A stretch of DNA of 40,678 nucleotides from Herbaspirillum sp. CF444. Its GTDB lineage: Bacteria; Pseudomonadota; Gammaproteobacteria; Burkholderiales; Burkholderiaceae_D. The stretch lies in contig NZ_AKJW01000110.1 of the NCBI RefSeq assembly GCF_000282135.1, positions 1 to 40,678 of the forward strand, written 5' to 3'. Below, piece by piece: positions 17,429 to 27,387 of this stretch; the stretch's first letter is position 1, and each line of letters opens with the position of its first letter. The notes under the pieces were generated by a model. The model saw only the letters and a list, made by a program, of their open reading frames with translations, was not told the DNA's origin and did not search any database. A program made the translations under genes and the position numbers.

Positions 17429-17878
17429 TTACCTTGGCGCATGCCAGAAGAATTCAAAACCTTGTTTGTTACGAATAGCGTAGACCTCTTCAGATTGAAA
17501 CGATAAAACAAACTGCATGGGTGAGATGGTTGCCAATTTTTCTAGAAATGCATACACATCTTCTACAAACTCAGTGTAGTGCGCATTATTGATGCGGAAA
17601 ACAATTACATATTGCACTTTAAAATTACACCCATGTCGTCCTTCCGCATAGAGTTCCCCCAACTCAACGCGTTTATACAAATAAAAATGAGATCGAGATT
17701 TTGAAAAGAATCCATCAAATTTTTCTTCTTTAGCAACGTATTTAGCTAAAAAATCATTCTCGTTCCTTTTTTTCATCGTGTTTTCAAAGTCCTCTACTCC
17801 GACCGCTCTTACCGCGTCCTCAAGCGCTACCCAATCAGGAGAATTTCCCTCAAGTTCCAAACTCATATCCAAAGACAT
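17429..17878 (-). CDS. Orphan CDI immunity protein (CdiI paralogue)
   Basis: This 149-residue cytoplasmic protein aligns without gaps to the immunity protein at 18011-18460, with about 60% identity by hand count (89 of 149). The most conserved part is the C-terminus (MQFVLSF, EEV-AIRNK-GFEFFW). It lies 2 bp after a fragment of a CdiA toxin tip (17881-18010) that ends in the same way as the full CdiA. The strong ribosome-binding site gggaggt overlaps that fragment's end. This is the classic layout of an orphan toxin-immunity module, so the protein probably protects against a related toxin whose gene has been displaced. Confidence 0.8.
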   Translation of the reverse strand: MSLDMSLELEGNSPDWVALEDAVRAVGVEDFENTMKKRNENDFLAKYVAKEEKFDGFFSKSRSHFYLYKRVELGELYAEGRHGCNFKVQYVIVFRINNAHYTEFVEDVYAFLEKLATISPMQFVLSFQSEEVYAIRNKQGFEFFWHAPR

Positions 17879-17880
17879 TT

Positions 17881-18010
17881 TTACCTCCCAATTACGACTA
17901 CTTTACTGTCTTTGATTAAGATCAGTTGTCTTAATCCTGGTACAGGATTCCGTTGAAAATATTGCGCAACTTCACTGGTGCTCAGAGGTGAGCGCCGCAA
18001 AGTTACCGTA
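17881..18010 (-). pseudogene. Orphan CdiA C-terminal toxin fragment
   Basis: Translating the minus strand gives a frame ending SEVAQYFQRNPVPGLRQLI, then LIKDSKVVVIGR and a stop. The complete CdiA ends SEVAQYFQRNPVPGLKQLV, then LIKDGKVTVLGR; 26 of the last 31 residues match. Similarity extends back to about 18015, abutting the stop of the first immunity gene, and then is lost. The fragment has no start or upstream toxin body, so it is a remnant. It is followed directly by its own immunity gene, as in tandem orphan cdiA-CT/cdiI arrays. Confidence 0.85.
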
Positions 18011-18460
18011 TTACTTTGGCATATTCCAAAAGAATTCAAATCCTACTTTGTTGCGAATAGCTCTTACTTCTTCATATTGAAACGACAGTACGAATTGCAT
18101 GGATGATAGTCCTGCCAATGTTCGCAAAAAATTATGAATGTCTTTTACGAATTCATCGTAGTAGGCATTGTTCACACGAAAGACAATGGTGTACTGCACT
18201 TTGAAATCGCAGTTGTGGTTTCCTTCGGAAATAATATCGTGTGAATTTTCAGATTTGCAAACGTAAAAAAGACTATGTGATTTTGCAAAATCACCTCGAA
18301 ATTTCACTTCTTTAATTAGGTGCTTAGATAAAAATTTATTTTCTTCCTTTATCGCCATCGTGTTTTCGAAATTTTCTACTCCTGTCGAGATCATTGCATT
18401 TTCCAATGCATTCCAATCTGGATTGCATCCCTCAATTTCTAGAAACATATCTAAAGCCAT
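18011..18460 (-). CDS. cdiI: CDI immunity protein CdiI (probable)
   Basis: This 149-residue protein begins 2 bp after the CdiA stop codon, with a ribosome-binding site (ggggag) inside the end of cdiA. No signal or membrane segment is visible, so it should be cytoplasmic, as expected for a protein that binds and blocks an incoming CdiA-CT toxin. The family is not recognised from sequence alone. The assignment rests on position, size and the existence of a paralogue behind a second toxin-tip fragment. The AT-rich codon use differs from the core genes, which is usual for immunity genes. Confidence 0.85.
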   Translation of the reverse strand: MALDMFLEIEGCNPDWNALENAMISTGVENFENTMAIKEENKFLSKHLIKEVKFRGDFAKSHSLFYVCKSENSHDIISEGNHNCDFKVQYTIVFRVNNAYYDEFVKDIHNFLRTLAGLSSMQFVLSFQYEEVRAIRNKVGFEFFWNMPK

Positions 18461-18462
18461 TC

Positions 18463-21400
18463 TTATCTCCCCAGAACAGTGACCTTACCGTCTTTGATTA
18501 ATACTAACTGCTTCAGGCCTGGCACTGGATTTCGCTGAAAATACTGAGCTACTTCGCTGGCATTTAACGATGAGTCTGTCAAATTCACCACAACATTCGA
18601 TGCCTGTTGATTTAGCGGATCTGTCTTCTTTTCAACAGCTTGCCACACCGACTGCACATTTTTACTAATTGGAGCGTACACATCCGCTACTTCTCCGTTG
18701 ATTTTTAAATCAGGTTGCTTTTGATTCGTACGTCCCTGATTGTTTGGTAATTGCTCAACATTTAGCCCATGCTCTGACAAAATTACAGCCGTTTCATTTT
18801 GCCGATTAATGCCACGAATATCTTCTTTTGATGCGTTCGTTCTCGGCGCTTCCGCCTCACCAATCAACGTTCCTTTAGCCAGAGCCAAAGTGCGTTCACC
18901 ATTATTAAATGTCGAACTATCTGGACTAACTTCGCCCCCGTCATAGGAACCTGTCCGAACAGGTGGCTTTCCTTCAGTTGCCACCTCACCATTCAATGGC
19001 TTAACACTATTTTTTAACGCTGTTCCCGCAGCCCCCGCCATGACCGCCGGAATTGCCCCTGTCGCCAACTGCTTGGCCGCATTGGCCAACCGAATTTTCT
19101 CACGTTCGTTATAGGTAGCCAGCTCTTGCGCCGTTGGATTATCCGGTTTCAGATTATCCCCCATCGTGTTCCAATAGAAGTCACGATAGGCCTGATCGTT
19201 GCGATACTGACTGTAGACGCTGCTGTTGTTGAAGTCATTACCTGTGGCTTTGAACAGCGTCTGCTGTTGTCCACGATCATCAGTGAAAGTATCTTTCGCG
19301 TTCTGCGCAATGTATTGCTTTGCAGCGTTGTAGAGCAAGCGCTCTTCACTTGTCTGTAAGCCAAGCTGATTACCATTGGTCGTTTGATTGGTGCGATCTA
19401 CGTCGCCTTCACCGGCCATGGTCAGATAACGTAACGCTTCCTGATCGCTGACAGGACGTCCTAGTTTGTCACTCAGGACTTGTGCAGCAGTTTTCTTATT
19501 TTTCTCAAGCCAAGAAATTTCTCTTGGATGCAACTGTCTGTTATACCGCTCCGCATCCAATGCCGTCGCACCACCAGCAAGCGCCGCATTGCCATCCCCG
19601 CCAACAACACCGCCAATGACAGCTCCCGTAATCAATGAAGCCCACTGCTGAATCACCTTGCGCTGGTTCGCGCGCTTGGTATCTTCAATCTCGTCGCCTG
19701 TCGGTTGCAAGCCGGGTTGAGTTGCGAGGTAATTTGCAATCTGCGTACCTATCCATTCCGTCCCTGCTGCTGCCGCAGCGCCGGCAAGGGGGCTGCCGCC
19801 GGCGAGTCCGGCCTGCAAGGCGCCCAACGCACCATGCAACGCCATCTTTTCCGGACTGCCGTCTTTCAGGTTCAACGCCTGGCTCAGGTCGCCGATGGCG
19901 CGGTTGCCGACTTCTCCTAACACGCGCCCCATCTCTTGCTGTTCTGCGACCTTCTTCGCATCGAAGATGCGGTCCAGCGATTGATTGGCGTTGGCGGTAT
20001 CCCGGCTGAGTCCTTGCGTACTATCTTGCCCAGTGACCTGATCGTTCTTGACGGTGATGGTACCGGCGGCAACGGCGCTCTTCGTCGTGCTGTCCTTGCT
20101 CTCGCTGGTAGGGACACCGACACCCGGCAATATGCTCGTCGGCAGTGTCGGCCCCATGCCGCTGACCCCGCTGCTGCCTCCGCCACCAAAACTCACGCTG
20201 GCGGAAATGGCGTTGTAGCTCGCTTCGTTCTTGAGGTCGGTGTGACCCAGGGTATTGGTGGTGAGTTGGTTCTTGTCCACACTGGCCTGGCTGTCGATCT
20301 TGGCGCCGTTCAATTGCGTGTGGTTGCCGACGCTGATGTCGAAGCCGCCTTGTCCGGCATTGAGTCCGGTTTGCTCTTGCACGCTCTTGTAGTCGCTGCT
20401 GGTCCGGCTGTAGTTCAGGCTGCCGGAAACGCCGCTGTCGTTGCCGAAGGCATAGCGGCCTTCGATCTGACCGCCGATTTGTTTTTGGCGGTAGCTATCC
20501 GTGTCCTGCTCGCTGGTCAGCGTGAGGTTGCGGCCTATCGCGGCCTTGATCTGGTCGGCGGTGGCGATGGTGCCTGTCAGCGTGGCATCGCGACCGGTCT
20601 TGATGGTGAGCGCCTTGTTGGCGTCGATGGTCGTTTCTACGTGCGTGACATTGGCCAGCTCGGTCGAGCTTTGCCGATAGTCGAGGGAACCATAGATGCC
20701 CAGGCCGCCTTTGGCGCCGCCGTTGCCTCCCATCGAACCGCCTGCATACAAACCGACTTCGGCATCCAGTCGCCGATAGCTATCTTCGGTATGGCTGACG
20801 GCCTGCTGGCTTTCAGAGACAAGGTCACGCTTGGCATCGAGGGTGATGTTGTCGCCGGCGAGCGAGCTGCCTTTGAGATGGATGTCTCCCTGATCCGGCG
20901 TTGCGTCACCGCGGGCGGTGATGGTCAGATCGCCGCCGGCGGCGACCTGGCTCTTTTGCACCGTGTCGACGTGCGTCACGCTGAGGCTTTCTTCACGCGT
21001 GGTGCCGATGCCGATTGAAACGCGTCCGGACAAGCCGCCGCTTCCGGATTGAGATTTCTGCGCTGTTTCGATGATTTGCGCGAGGTCTCTGGCTGCATAA
21101 GCCGCCTTTGCCGCATACAGGGCTTTCAGGCGCGGGTCGTTGACTTGCTGCCCTCTGCTGGTGGCCGCACGCAAGGCCATCGCAGCATCCGTGACATTGC
21201 TCTTGGCGCCAAGGCGAATGCCGGTCGACTCGGTGTACGTCAGCGTGCGGGTGTCCAGCGTATCGACCACCGCTTTGACGTCGACATTGCGACCGGAAAT
21301 GCTGACGTTTTTATCTGCTTGCAATTGTGTGCCGACCAGGCCGACGTCTCTTCCGGCCTGGATGGTGACGCTGCCTGTTTGGCTGCCAATTGTGGACAGA

Positions 21401-24400
21401 TTATGGACCACGGACGTTTCAGTCTGCTCCAGGCCTTTGGTCTGCTTGCCGACGCTGATGCTGTTGTTGCCGCTCATCAGGCCGGACTTGGTTTCGATGC
21501 TCTTGAAATAGCGCTGGTCGACGTCTTGTGACGCAGTGATGTTGATGTCATTGGCTGCTGTCAGCGTAACGTCTTTGGCGCCGACAATATTGCTGCCCAC
21601 GACGTTGAGATTATTGCCGACCTGTACTTTGACGCTATCGCCGGACAAGGTGCTGCCGACATTGCTCGTGCTGTCGTTATTTCTTTGCGAACGACTGGTG
21701 TACGACGCCATGAATCCCTTGGAGGTGGTGTAAATCGCCTGGTCGATGCTGCGTTCTTCTTGCGCAGTCCCAAGATTGAGATCTCGACCCGCTACCACTT
21801 GCAATGCGCCACCGGCATTGGCATAGGCCGCCTGGGCATTCACATCCTGCATCGCTGCAAGCGTCAATGCCCCGCCTGTGCCGATGGCGGTCCCGGACAC
21901 CTGCGTGGAGGTTGTATTCAAATGATTGTCCGCGTTGAAAGTAACGTTGTAGCTGTCTTGCGTCTTGACCGTAGTCAGATTCAGGTCGCGCCCGGCGACA
22001 ATGCCGGCGTCGCCGGTGGTGTTGAGGGCTGCCGCGATCAGGTTTGCGTCACGCCCTGCCTGTACTGTCAGTTGTCCGGCATTGATGTTGCTGACCCGAT
22101 CAATCTTGGTGTTGAGCCCATCGGTCGCCATATTCGACGCCGTCGTGGTTTCCAGTGTTACGTCGCGCCCTGCAAGGATGCCGACGCGATTGCCATTGAT
22201 GCTGCCGCTGCTGACGACATCATTGGTGGCACTCAACGATACCGTTCCCGCTGCATCCGAACTCTGGATACTGCCGGTATTCCTGATATCGGTGGCCTGC
22301 ACGATCATGCTGTTCGATGCCAGCAACGTACCACCGTTATTCAGCGTGCCGTTGACGGTCAGGTTGATGTCCTTGGCAGAGACCAGGCCACCGGTGGGAG
22401 CGATGTCTTCCGTATTCACCCGGCTCAGATAGACCACGGGCACCAATGCCGAAGTTTGCGTTCCGTCCGGCAGCGTTACTTGCTGCGCCACCAGCCAGAC
22501 GATGTCGGAGGTCAACGCCGCCATCTGCGTGTCCGTCAGCGCGATACCGGGGGTAAGCTGGAAGCGCGCCGCACTGGCCACGCCGGCATCCATCAAGGCT
22601 TTGTATTGATCTTCGGCCGTGGCGTAGGCCGCCAACGTGCGCTTGCCGGTCAGCTCGGTGATCTGGTCGCCGATCACTTTCTGCTCATAGAAGCCGTCGC
22701 CGAGACGTTTTTGTATGGTCTGCGGGTCAAGCGCCAGGCGACTTAGCATGTAGTCGCTGGAGATGAAGGTTTTATAGTCGGTGAACCTGGGATCGGTCTC
22801 GATTACGTAGGTTTGCCCCGGGCGGAACAAGCCGTTGCTGGGGATCACCAGATGCGGCAAGGGCGCGGCGGTCATGCCGCTGCCGGCATTTGGCGTGCCA
22901 GCGATGACGGCGGCATTAGCGATGCCTGCCGGCGCAGTGTTCTGCTGCACGCTCGCCACCGATAGGTCCATCGTTGTCGATGCCTGCACATTATCGTAAG
23001 CAGCGCCGCCTTGATTGTAAGTGTAGTAGTTGGTATGCGGATGGCCGCTGACCCAGTGATAGTAGTTTTCCCCGGCGGTCATGTGCCAGACGGTGGTCTC
23101 GGTGCCCGTGGCGCCGATATTATTAATTGCGCCCACCGACCCGCTCAGGGTGCCGCCTGCGACCATCATGCTCTTGTCGTTCGTCACGTTACCCGACAAC
23201 AGCATGTTGCCGCCGGAGCTGATGCGTCCGGGATCGCTGCTCAGCACGACTGTTTTCTGAACAACCTCTGTGTAATCACGTTTGTAGAATTGCTCAAACC
23301 GATTGCCGTCCGGTATGACCAGAACAATACCGCCGCCACCGCTATCGCTCCAGCTGACTTGATCCGCGTTATACCAGGTATCGGGCGCCGCCCAATTCGC
23401 GTACTGCGTGACATGCCTGGTCAGCGCCGGATCATCCTGCACCGTCGTGCTGAAATGATTGTTTCGGTTGATCAACGAAACCGTTTGCAGGCTCAAGCTG
23501 CCGCCGGCATCGATGGTTGCCGACTCATTGATGATGCTTGATGCACTGCCTGTAGCCTGATTGTTGCTATCCAATGCACCGGCAATGGTCATGTCGCCCA
23601 GGCTTTGCAGCAATGCGTGTTCGCTATTGGTTACCTGTGCTGCGCCGATCTGCATGCTGTTGCGAGACGCCACCACGCCGGCAATATTGGTCGCGGGGTC
23701 GACATTGTTGGTAAACGTCTGCGCGCCCAGTACCACGTCTTCGCCGTAGATCCGCCCGGTATTGTTGAGCGTCGCAGTGGCGCGCACCATCGTCGTCGCG
23801 CCACTGTTGATCAGGCCCTGATTGTTGACACTGTCGGCTGTCAGACTCAGATTGCGCACGGCATTGAGCGTGCCGGTACCGGCGTTGGCGAAGCCGTTGG
23901 TCACCGCAATGTTCAGGTCGCGGGTGGCGCTGATGTCGCCGGTGTTGCTCAGCGTCGCAAACTGCAAGGAAAGATCGGTGCCGACGTTGATCTGCCCGCC
24001 GAGGTTGTTGTTCATCGCCAGCGCGCGCAACTGCACGTTGCCGTTGCCGCCGATCACGCCGCCGTTCGTCACCCGGGCTGCATTGGCATTGACGATCTGC
24101 GCACCGCCGTCAATCTGCGTCAGGCCGGTTCCGCTATTGGCGATGCGGCCGCTGGTGTTGTCGAGGCTTGCCGCCGCCAGCATCAATACCGCAGTGCTGC
24201 CGCCGGCTTCGATGCGTCCGCCGACATTCGTCAGCGCGCCAGTGGCGGCAACGTCAACACTGTTGCCGCTGCTGATCACGCCATTGGCGTTGGTCAGGTC
24301 GGCGCCTGCACGCACCGTCAGCGTGTCTTGGGCGTAGAGATTGCCGCCGGTGTTGTCTATGCCTGCCGTCGCCGTCAGGCTCAGGTTGCCGTTGGCGGCA

Positions 24401-25611
24401 GCGTTGCCGGACGCATCCACGCCGGCTGCGATCGAATTGGAAGAAGCTATGTCGTGCGCCTGCACCGTGACATCCGTCTGCGCAGCCAGTACCCCTGTGT
24501 TGCTGACGCTGCCCGCCGCATTAAGCTGCACCGCCTGCTGTGCATACAGGTTGCCGCCGTTGCTGACATCACCCTGGCTGTTGATCGCAATGTTGCCGCT
24601 TGCGGTGGTGCTGCCGTTAAGCGTGACTTTGCCGCTGTTGTCGATGCTGATGTCGCCGGCTTGCGCGGCGATCGTGCCGAGGCTGCGCACGCCGACGCCG
24701 GCTTCCGTGCCGACCAGGCGGATCTTGTTGGCGTACATCCCGCCCAGTTGCGCCAGGTCGATGCTGACCGTCGGCGCACTGCCTTGTCCCTGGATCACTT
24801 GCACGCCGAGGTTGGCGTAGTTCACCAGATTGGCGCCTGTCACGACGTTGAGTTGATCGCCCCACAACTGGCCGTTGACTTGCACGCTGCGTGCAATCAG
24901 GTCGACACGATCAATTCCCGCGCCATTTAAACCGCTGCCGTCGATCGTGATATCGCCGCGTGTCACGCGCAGATTCGACAGGCTGCCGTCTGCGGCGAAT
25001 TCCGGCGTACCGGTGGTCAGCACCCCGCGACTGGTATTGATAAAGCCGCAACCGCTGCAGGAGATCCCGTTGGGGTTGGCAACAATGACTTCGGCTCTTT
25101 GACCGGCTACTTCAATATAGCCATTGAGCTGGCTTCGGGACGCGCCGGTCACTTCGTTGAGGATCATCCGCGCGCTACCATTGACTAGCGCTGGGTTACC
25201 GGCGATGTAACCGGCCTGCTGCGTCTGCGTCAAGGTACTTGCATTATTAAGAATCGCGCCGCCCTGGCCGACGTTGAACTGGTCGTAGCGATTGTGCGAA
25301 ACACCTGCCGCGTTGGGCGTCACAATTTGGACCACTGGCTTGCCGTTGGCCGATTGATCAACGACGGGACGGCTGGCGGCGTTGCGATCGGCAACGATCT
25401 GCCCATGCACCACTGTCACGCCGCCGAACAAGACGGCAATCATCACGCCCAGTTGCGCAAACCGCATCCAGCCGCTTTTTACTGAAGACGCCAAAGGACC
25501 CGCACCGGTGCTTTCCGATGTGCTCTTGCCTTGGCTGGAGACGTTCTCTGCGACTGCCATGAGTACGCCGCGACGGACGTTGAAGATGATGCGGTAGGCT
25601 TGCTTGTTCAT
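18463..25611 (-). CDS. cdiA: CdiA: two-partner secreted filamentous hemagglutinin-like contact-dependent inhibition toxin
   Basis: This 2382-residue exoprotein starts with an extended signal peptide region (MNKQAYRIIFNVRRGVLMAV), and the Sec signal ends near residue 70. The TPS secretion domain (about 75-350) contains VIVANPNGISCSGCGF (NPNGI at 179-183). A long body of hemagglutinin-type beta-helix repeats follows (recurrent G-D-L/N-N-T-G motifs). The carboxy-terminal region holds an LLYN motif at 2092-2095, resembling the (E/Q)LYN toxin boundary of Burkholderia-type CdiA. The last roughly 130 residues are the toxin tip, with NETAVILSEHG, QPDLKINGEVADVY and a later KK pair. This pattern resembles PD-(D/E)xK nuclease toxins of the CdiA_C type. 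No VENN motif was seen. It would be exported by the CdiB encoded 24 bp upstream and blocked by CdiI downstream. The nuclease call is inference. Confidence 0.9.
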   Translation of the reverse strand: MNKQAYRIIFNVRRGVLMAVAENVSSQGKSTSESTGAGPLASSVKSGWMRFAQLGVMIAVLFGGVTVVHGQIVADRNAASRPVVDQSANGKPVVQIVTPNAAGVSHNRYDQFNVGQGGAILNNASTLTQTQQAGYIAGNPALVNGSARMILNEVTGASRSQLNGYIEVAGQRAEVIVANPNGISCSGCGFINTSRGVLTTGTPEFAADGSLSNLRVTRGDITIDGSGLNGAGIDRVDLIARSVQVNGQLWGDQLNVVTGANLVNYANLGVQVIQGQGSAPTVSIDLAQLGGMYANKIRLVGTEAGVGVRSLGTIAAQAGDISIDNSGKVTLNGSTTASGNIAINSQGDVSNGGNLYAQQAVQLNAAGSVSNTGVLAAQTDVTVQAHDIASSNSIAAGVDASGNAAANGNLSLTATAGIDNTGGNLYAQDTLTVRAGADLTNANGVISSGNSVDVAATGALTNVGGRIEAGGSTAVLMLAAASLDNTSGRIANSGTGLTQIDGGAQIVNANAARVTNGGVIGGNGNVQLRALAMNNNLGGQINVGTDLSLQFATLSNTGDISATRDLNIAVTNGFANAGTGTLNAVRNLSLTADSVNNQGLINSGATTMVRATATLNNTGRIYGEDVVLGAQTFTNNVDPATNIAGVVASRNSMQIGAAQVTNSEHALLQSLGDMTIAGALDSNNQATGSASSIINESATIDAGGSLSLQTVSLINRNNHFSTTVQDDPALTRHVTQYANWAAPDTWYNADQVSWSDSGGGGIVLVIPDGNRFEQFYKRDYTEVVQKTVVLSSDPGRISSGGNMLLSGNVTNDKSMMVAGGTLSGSVGAINNIGATGTETTVWHMTAGENYYHWVSGHPHTNYYTYNQGGAAYDNVQASTTMDLSVASVQQNTAPAGIANAAVIAGTPNAGSGMTAAPLPHLVIPSNGLFRPGQTYVIETDPRFTDYKTFISSDYMLSRLALDPQTIQKRLGDGFYEQKVIGDQITELTGKRTLAAYATAEDQYKALMDAGVASAARFQLTPGIALTDTQMAALTSDIVWLVAQQVTLPDGTQTSALVPVVYLSRVNTEDIAPTGGLVSAKDINLTVNGTLNNGGTLLASNSMIVQATDIRNTGSIQSSDAAGTVSLSATNDVVSSGSINGNRVGILAGRDVTLETTTASNMATDGLNTKIDRVSNINAGQLTVQAGRDANLIAAALNTTGDAGIVAGRDLNLTTVKTQDSYNVTFNADNHLNTTSTQVSGTAIGTGGALTLAAMQDVNAQAAYANAGGALQVVAGRDLNLGTAQEERSIDQAIYTTSKGFMASYTSRSQRNNDSTSNVGSTLSGDSVKVQVGNNLNVVGSNIVGAKDVTLTAANDINITASQDVDQRYFKSIETKSGLMSGNNSISVGKQTKGLEQTETSVVHNLSTIGSQTGSVTIQAGRDVGLVGTQLQADKNVSISGRNVDVKAVVDTLDTRTLTYTESTGIRLGAKSNVTDAAMALRAATSRGQQVNDPRLKALYAAKAAYAARDLAQIIETAQKSQSGSGGLSGRVSIGIGTTREESLSVTHVDTVQKSQVAAGGDLTITARGDATPDQGDIHLKGSSLAGDNITLDAKRDLVSESQQAVSHTEDSYRRLDAEVGLYAGGSMGGNGGAKGGLGIYGSLDYRQSSTELANVTHVETTIDANKALTIKTGRDATLTGTIATADQIKAAIGRNLTLTSEQDTDSYRQKQIGGQIEGRYAFGNDSGVSGSLNYSRTSSDYKSVQEQTGLNAGQGGFDISVGNHTQLNGAKIDSQASVDKNQLTTNTLGHTDLKNEASYNAISASVSFGGGGSSGVSGMGPTLPTSILPGVGVPTSESKDSTTKSAVAAGTITVKNDQVTGQDSTQGLSRDTANANQSLDRIFDAKKVAEQQEMGRVLGEVGNRAIGDLSQALNLKDGSPEKMALHGALGALQAGLAGGSPLAGAAAAAGTEWIGTQIANYLATQPGLQPTGDEIEDTKRANQRKVIQQWASLITGAVIGGVVGGDGNAALAGGATALDAERYNRQLHPREISWLEKNKKTAAQVLSDKLGRPVSDQEALRYLTMAGEGDVDRTNQTTNGNQLGLQTSEERLLYNAAKQYIAQNAKDTFTDDRGQQQTLFKATGNDFNNSSVYSQYRNDQAYRDFYWNTMGDNLKPDNPTAQELATYNEREKIRLANAAKQLATGAIPAVMAGAAGTALKNSVKPLNGEVATEGKPPVRTGSYDGGEVSPDSSTFNNGERTLALAKGTLIGEAEAPRTNASKEDIRGINRQNETAVILSEHGLNVEQLPNNQGRTNQKQPDLKINGEVADVYAPISKNVQSVWQAVEKKTDPLNQQASNVVVNLTDSSLNASEVAQYFQRNPVPGLKQLVLIKDGKVTVLGR

Positions 25612-25635
25612 GTTGTTTTTCGTCTTGCTTGATAA

Positions 25636-27387
25636 TCAATACTGGTAACTCACGCTGAAACCGGCTGCGGGCGTGGCGGTCTTGAGTCCGTCCGGTTTCA
25701 CCAACGCCCAGCTGAGAAATGCGTCGTAACGCAGGCCGGCGACGCCGCCGCGCACACCTGCCGCGGCGCCGACCATCTTGTTGCCCAGCAGGTATTGGGC
25801 GCTGGGTCCGAATACGCGTCCGGCGTCGAGTCCGACATACACGGCCTGCTTGCTTTGCGCCAACGGCATTTCAAGCTCGTTTCTCATGTAAAAACCGCGC
25901 TCGGCCGCCAACGTCTGCTCGCCGTCGAAACCGCGCACGGTGTAGCGATTGCCGATGGAAAATTGTTCCGATTGAAACAACGCCGAGCGTGTCGCTTGCG
26001 CCCGCAAAGCGCCGATGTAGTTGAACGCTTGGCCGAACAGCTTGAACGGTGCATAGAGGCTGGCGTCGATCGTCTGCAAGGTGTAGCGGTAGGTCGGCGC
26101 ATCGGGAGTGCGCGGTTCCAGATCCGGCTGGCCGTTGAACCACGACACGCCCCAGCGATTGGCCAGCGTCAGATTGAGCTGCGCGTCGCCGATATAGCGC
26201 GTGTGCACCCAGGCCAGTTCCGCAAAGGTCGTATTGCGTCGCTGCACTTCAAGTTCGGTGTCGTCGACGTAGGAATGGCTCCAGCGCTTCCCTACTTTGA
26301 ATTGCCAGCTGTGCTTTTGGTATTGGTCGCGATAGAACAACTGCTGCGTCGTGAATTCGAGGTTGCGCGACTTGCCGCTCGAAACGAAAGTCTGAAAGAG
26401 ACCGGCGATTTGCTGGTGGTAGTCGTAGCTGCTGGCGTAGACCGAGAAAGTCCAGTAGCCGTAGGGAATGGCGTAATAGAGATTGCCGCCGGTGGTGCCG
26501 CGTTGTCCGCCCTTGCGGTCCGCATCGGTGTTGACGCCGACATTGAAGAGGTCGTTGGCGCCGAGCGCGTTGTCCAGCGCGGCATTCACGCCCGTCTGCA
26601 ATTTTCCTGTTCCTTTGGCGCCGCTGTCATCCAGGGAAACCGTCACCTTCCACGGCTTGACGCGCTTGACGGTGATCACAACGTCGCTCTCGCCGGGCAA
26701 GGCGCCGGGGATGATCTGCATGTCGACGTCCTGGCTCGGCACCCGCTTCATCTGCTCAAGGCCTTGCTCGATGTCGTGCAGGTTGAGCAACTGACCGGGG
26801 CCGGTCGGGAAGGCGTTTTTCCACGTACCGGACAACGACGGATCGGCAAAACGAATGGCGTGGATGACGCCCGGCACAAGGGTCAATATCAGCGTGCCGC
26901 TGGACAAGTCCTGCGCCGGAATCCCCAGGCGGGTCGTGCTATAGCCCTTGGAGAGAATCAGCGCGGTCAGGCGCTTGACGATGAGATTGAGGCCTTCTTT
27001 TCCGACGCAGGCGCCTGTGTACTTCTCCAGATATTCCTGAGCGAAGCGGAAAGAATCCTGCGGCAGTGCGCTGGCTCCCAATGCGCGCATGGCGGCAGGC
27101 AGTTGCTCAGGAACATGCAAAGAGAAATTGCTGATGGCAAAACAAGGAGATTCGGTCGGAAGGAACAAGGAATCCGGAGCAGCGCCGGCTGTTTGCAACT
27201 CAACTTTGGGTGCATGCGCCAGCCGCTCACGCTCGGCGGCCTCTGCGCGGGCGCGCCGACGTTGCTCTTCGCTCTCGGATGTCTGAACAGTCTGGGCGAC
27301 AGCACCGAAGTGCATTGTGCCCATAAGTAAAAAGCTCGCGAAACACTTGCCACACCACAATTTTCTATTCTGGTAATACAAAACCAC
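25636..27387 (-). CDS. cdiB: CdiB/ShlB-family outer-membrane transporter (TpsB)
   Basis: This is a protein of up to 583 residues. It has a signal peptide (about residues 10-31, ending GAVAQ), a ShlB-type POTRA domain (FSLHVPEQLP ... KYTGACVGKEGLNLIVKRL) and a second POTRA-like part (LSSGTLILTLVPGVI). A 16-strand barrel domain ends in an aromatic residue (SVSYQY), as outer-membrane barrels do. TpsB proteins secrete their TpsA partner through the barrel, and here the partner is CdiA. Starts are uncertain: GTG at 27387 fits the signal peptide, and TTG at 27381 follows a ggggtg. No ATG before the hydrophobic core is in frame. Confidence 0.9.
   Translation of the reverse strand: MVLYYQNRKLWCGKCFASFLLMGTMHFGAVAQTVQTSESEEQRRRARAEAAERERLAHAPKVELQTAGAAPDSLFLPTESPCFAISNFSLHVPEQLPAAMRALGASALPQDSFRFAQEYLEKYTGACVGKEGLNLIVKRLTALILSKGYSTTRLGIPAQDLSSGTLILTLVPGVIHAIRFADPSLSGTWKNAFPTGPGQLLNLHDIEQGLEQMKRVPSQDVDMQIIPGALPGESDVVITVKRVKPWKVTVSLDDSGAKGTGKLQTGVNAALDNALGANDLFNVGVNTDADRKGGQRGTTGGNLYYAIPYGYWTFSVYASSYDYHQQIAGLFQTFVSSGKSRNLEFTTQQLFYRDQYQKHSWQFKVGKRWSHSYVDDTELEVQRRNTTFAELAWVHTRYIGDAQLNLTLANRWGVSWFNGQPDLEPRTPDAPTYRYTLQTIDASLYAPFKLFGQAFNYIGALRAQATRSALFQSEQFSIGNRYTVRGFDGEQTLAAERGFYMRNELEMPLAQSKQAVYVGLDAGRVFGPSAQYLLGNKMVGAAAGVRGGVAGLRYDAFLSWALVKPDGLKTATPAAGFSVSYQY

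Noticed and set aside
19936..24930. Several plus-strand frames of 160-440 codons within cdiA
   Set aside because: They are antisense to an uninterrupted 2382-residue TpsA frame with a complete secretion domain, and lack ribosome-binding sites and recognisable domains.
18463..25611. Internal repeats of cdiA as a CRISPR or tandem-repeat array
   Set aside because: The repetition is degenerate and follows the protein's beta-helix motifs; there are no identical repeats with regular spacers. No CRISPR array was seen anywhere in the window.
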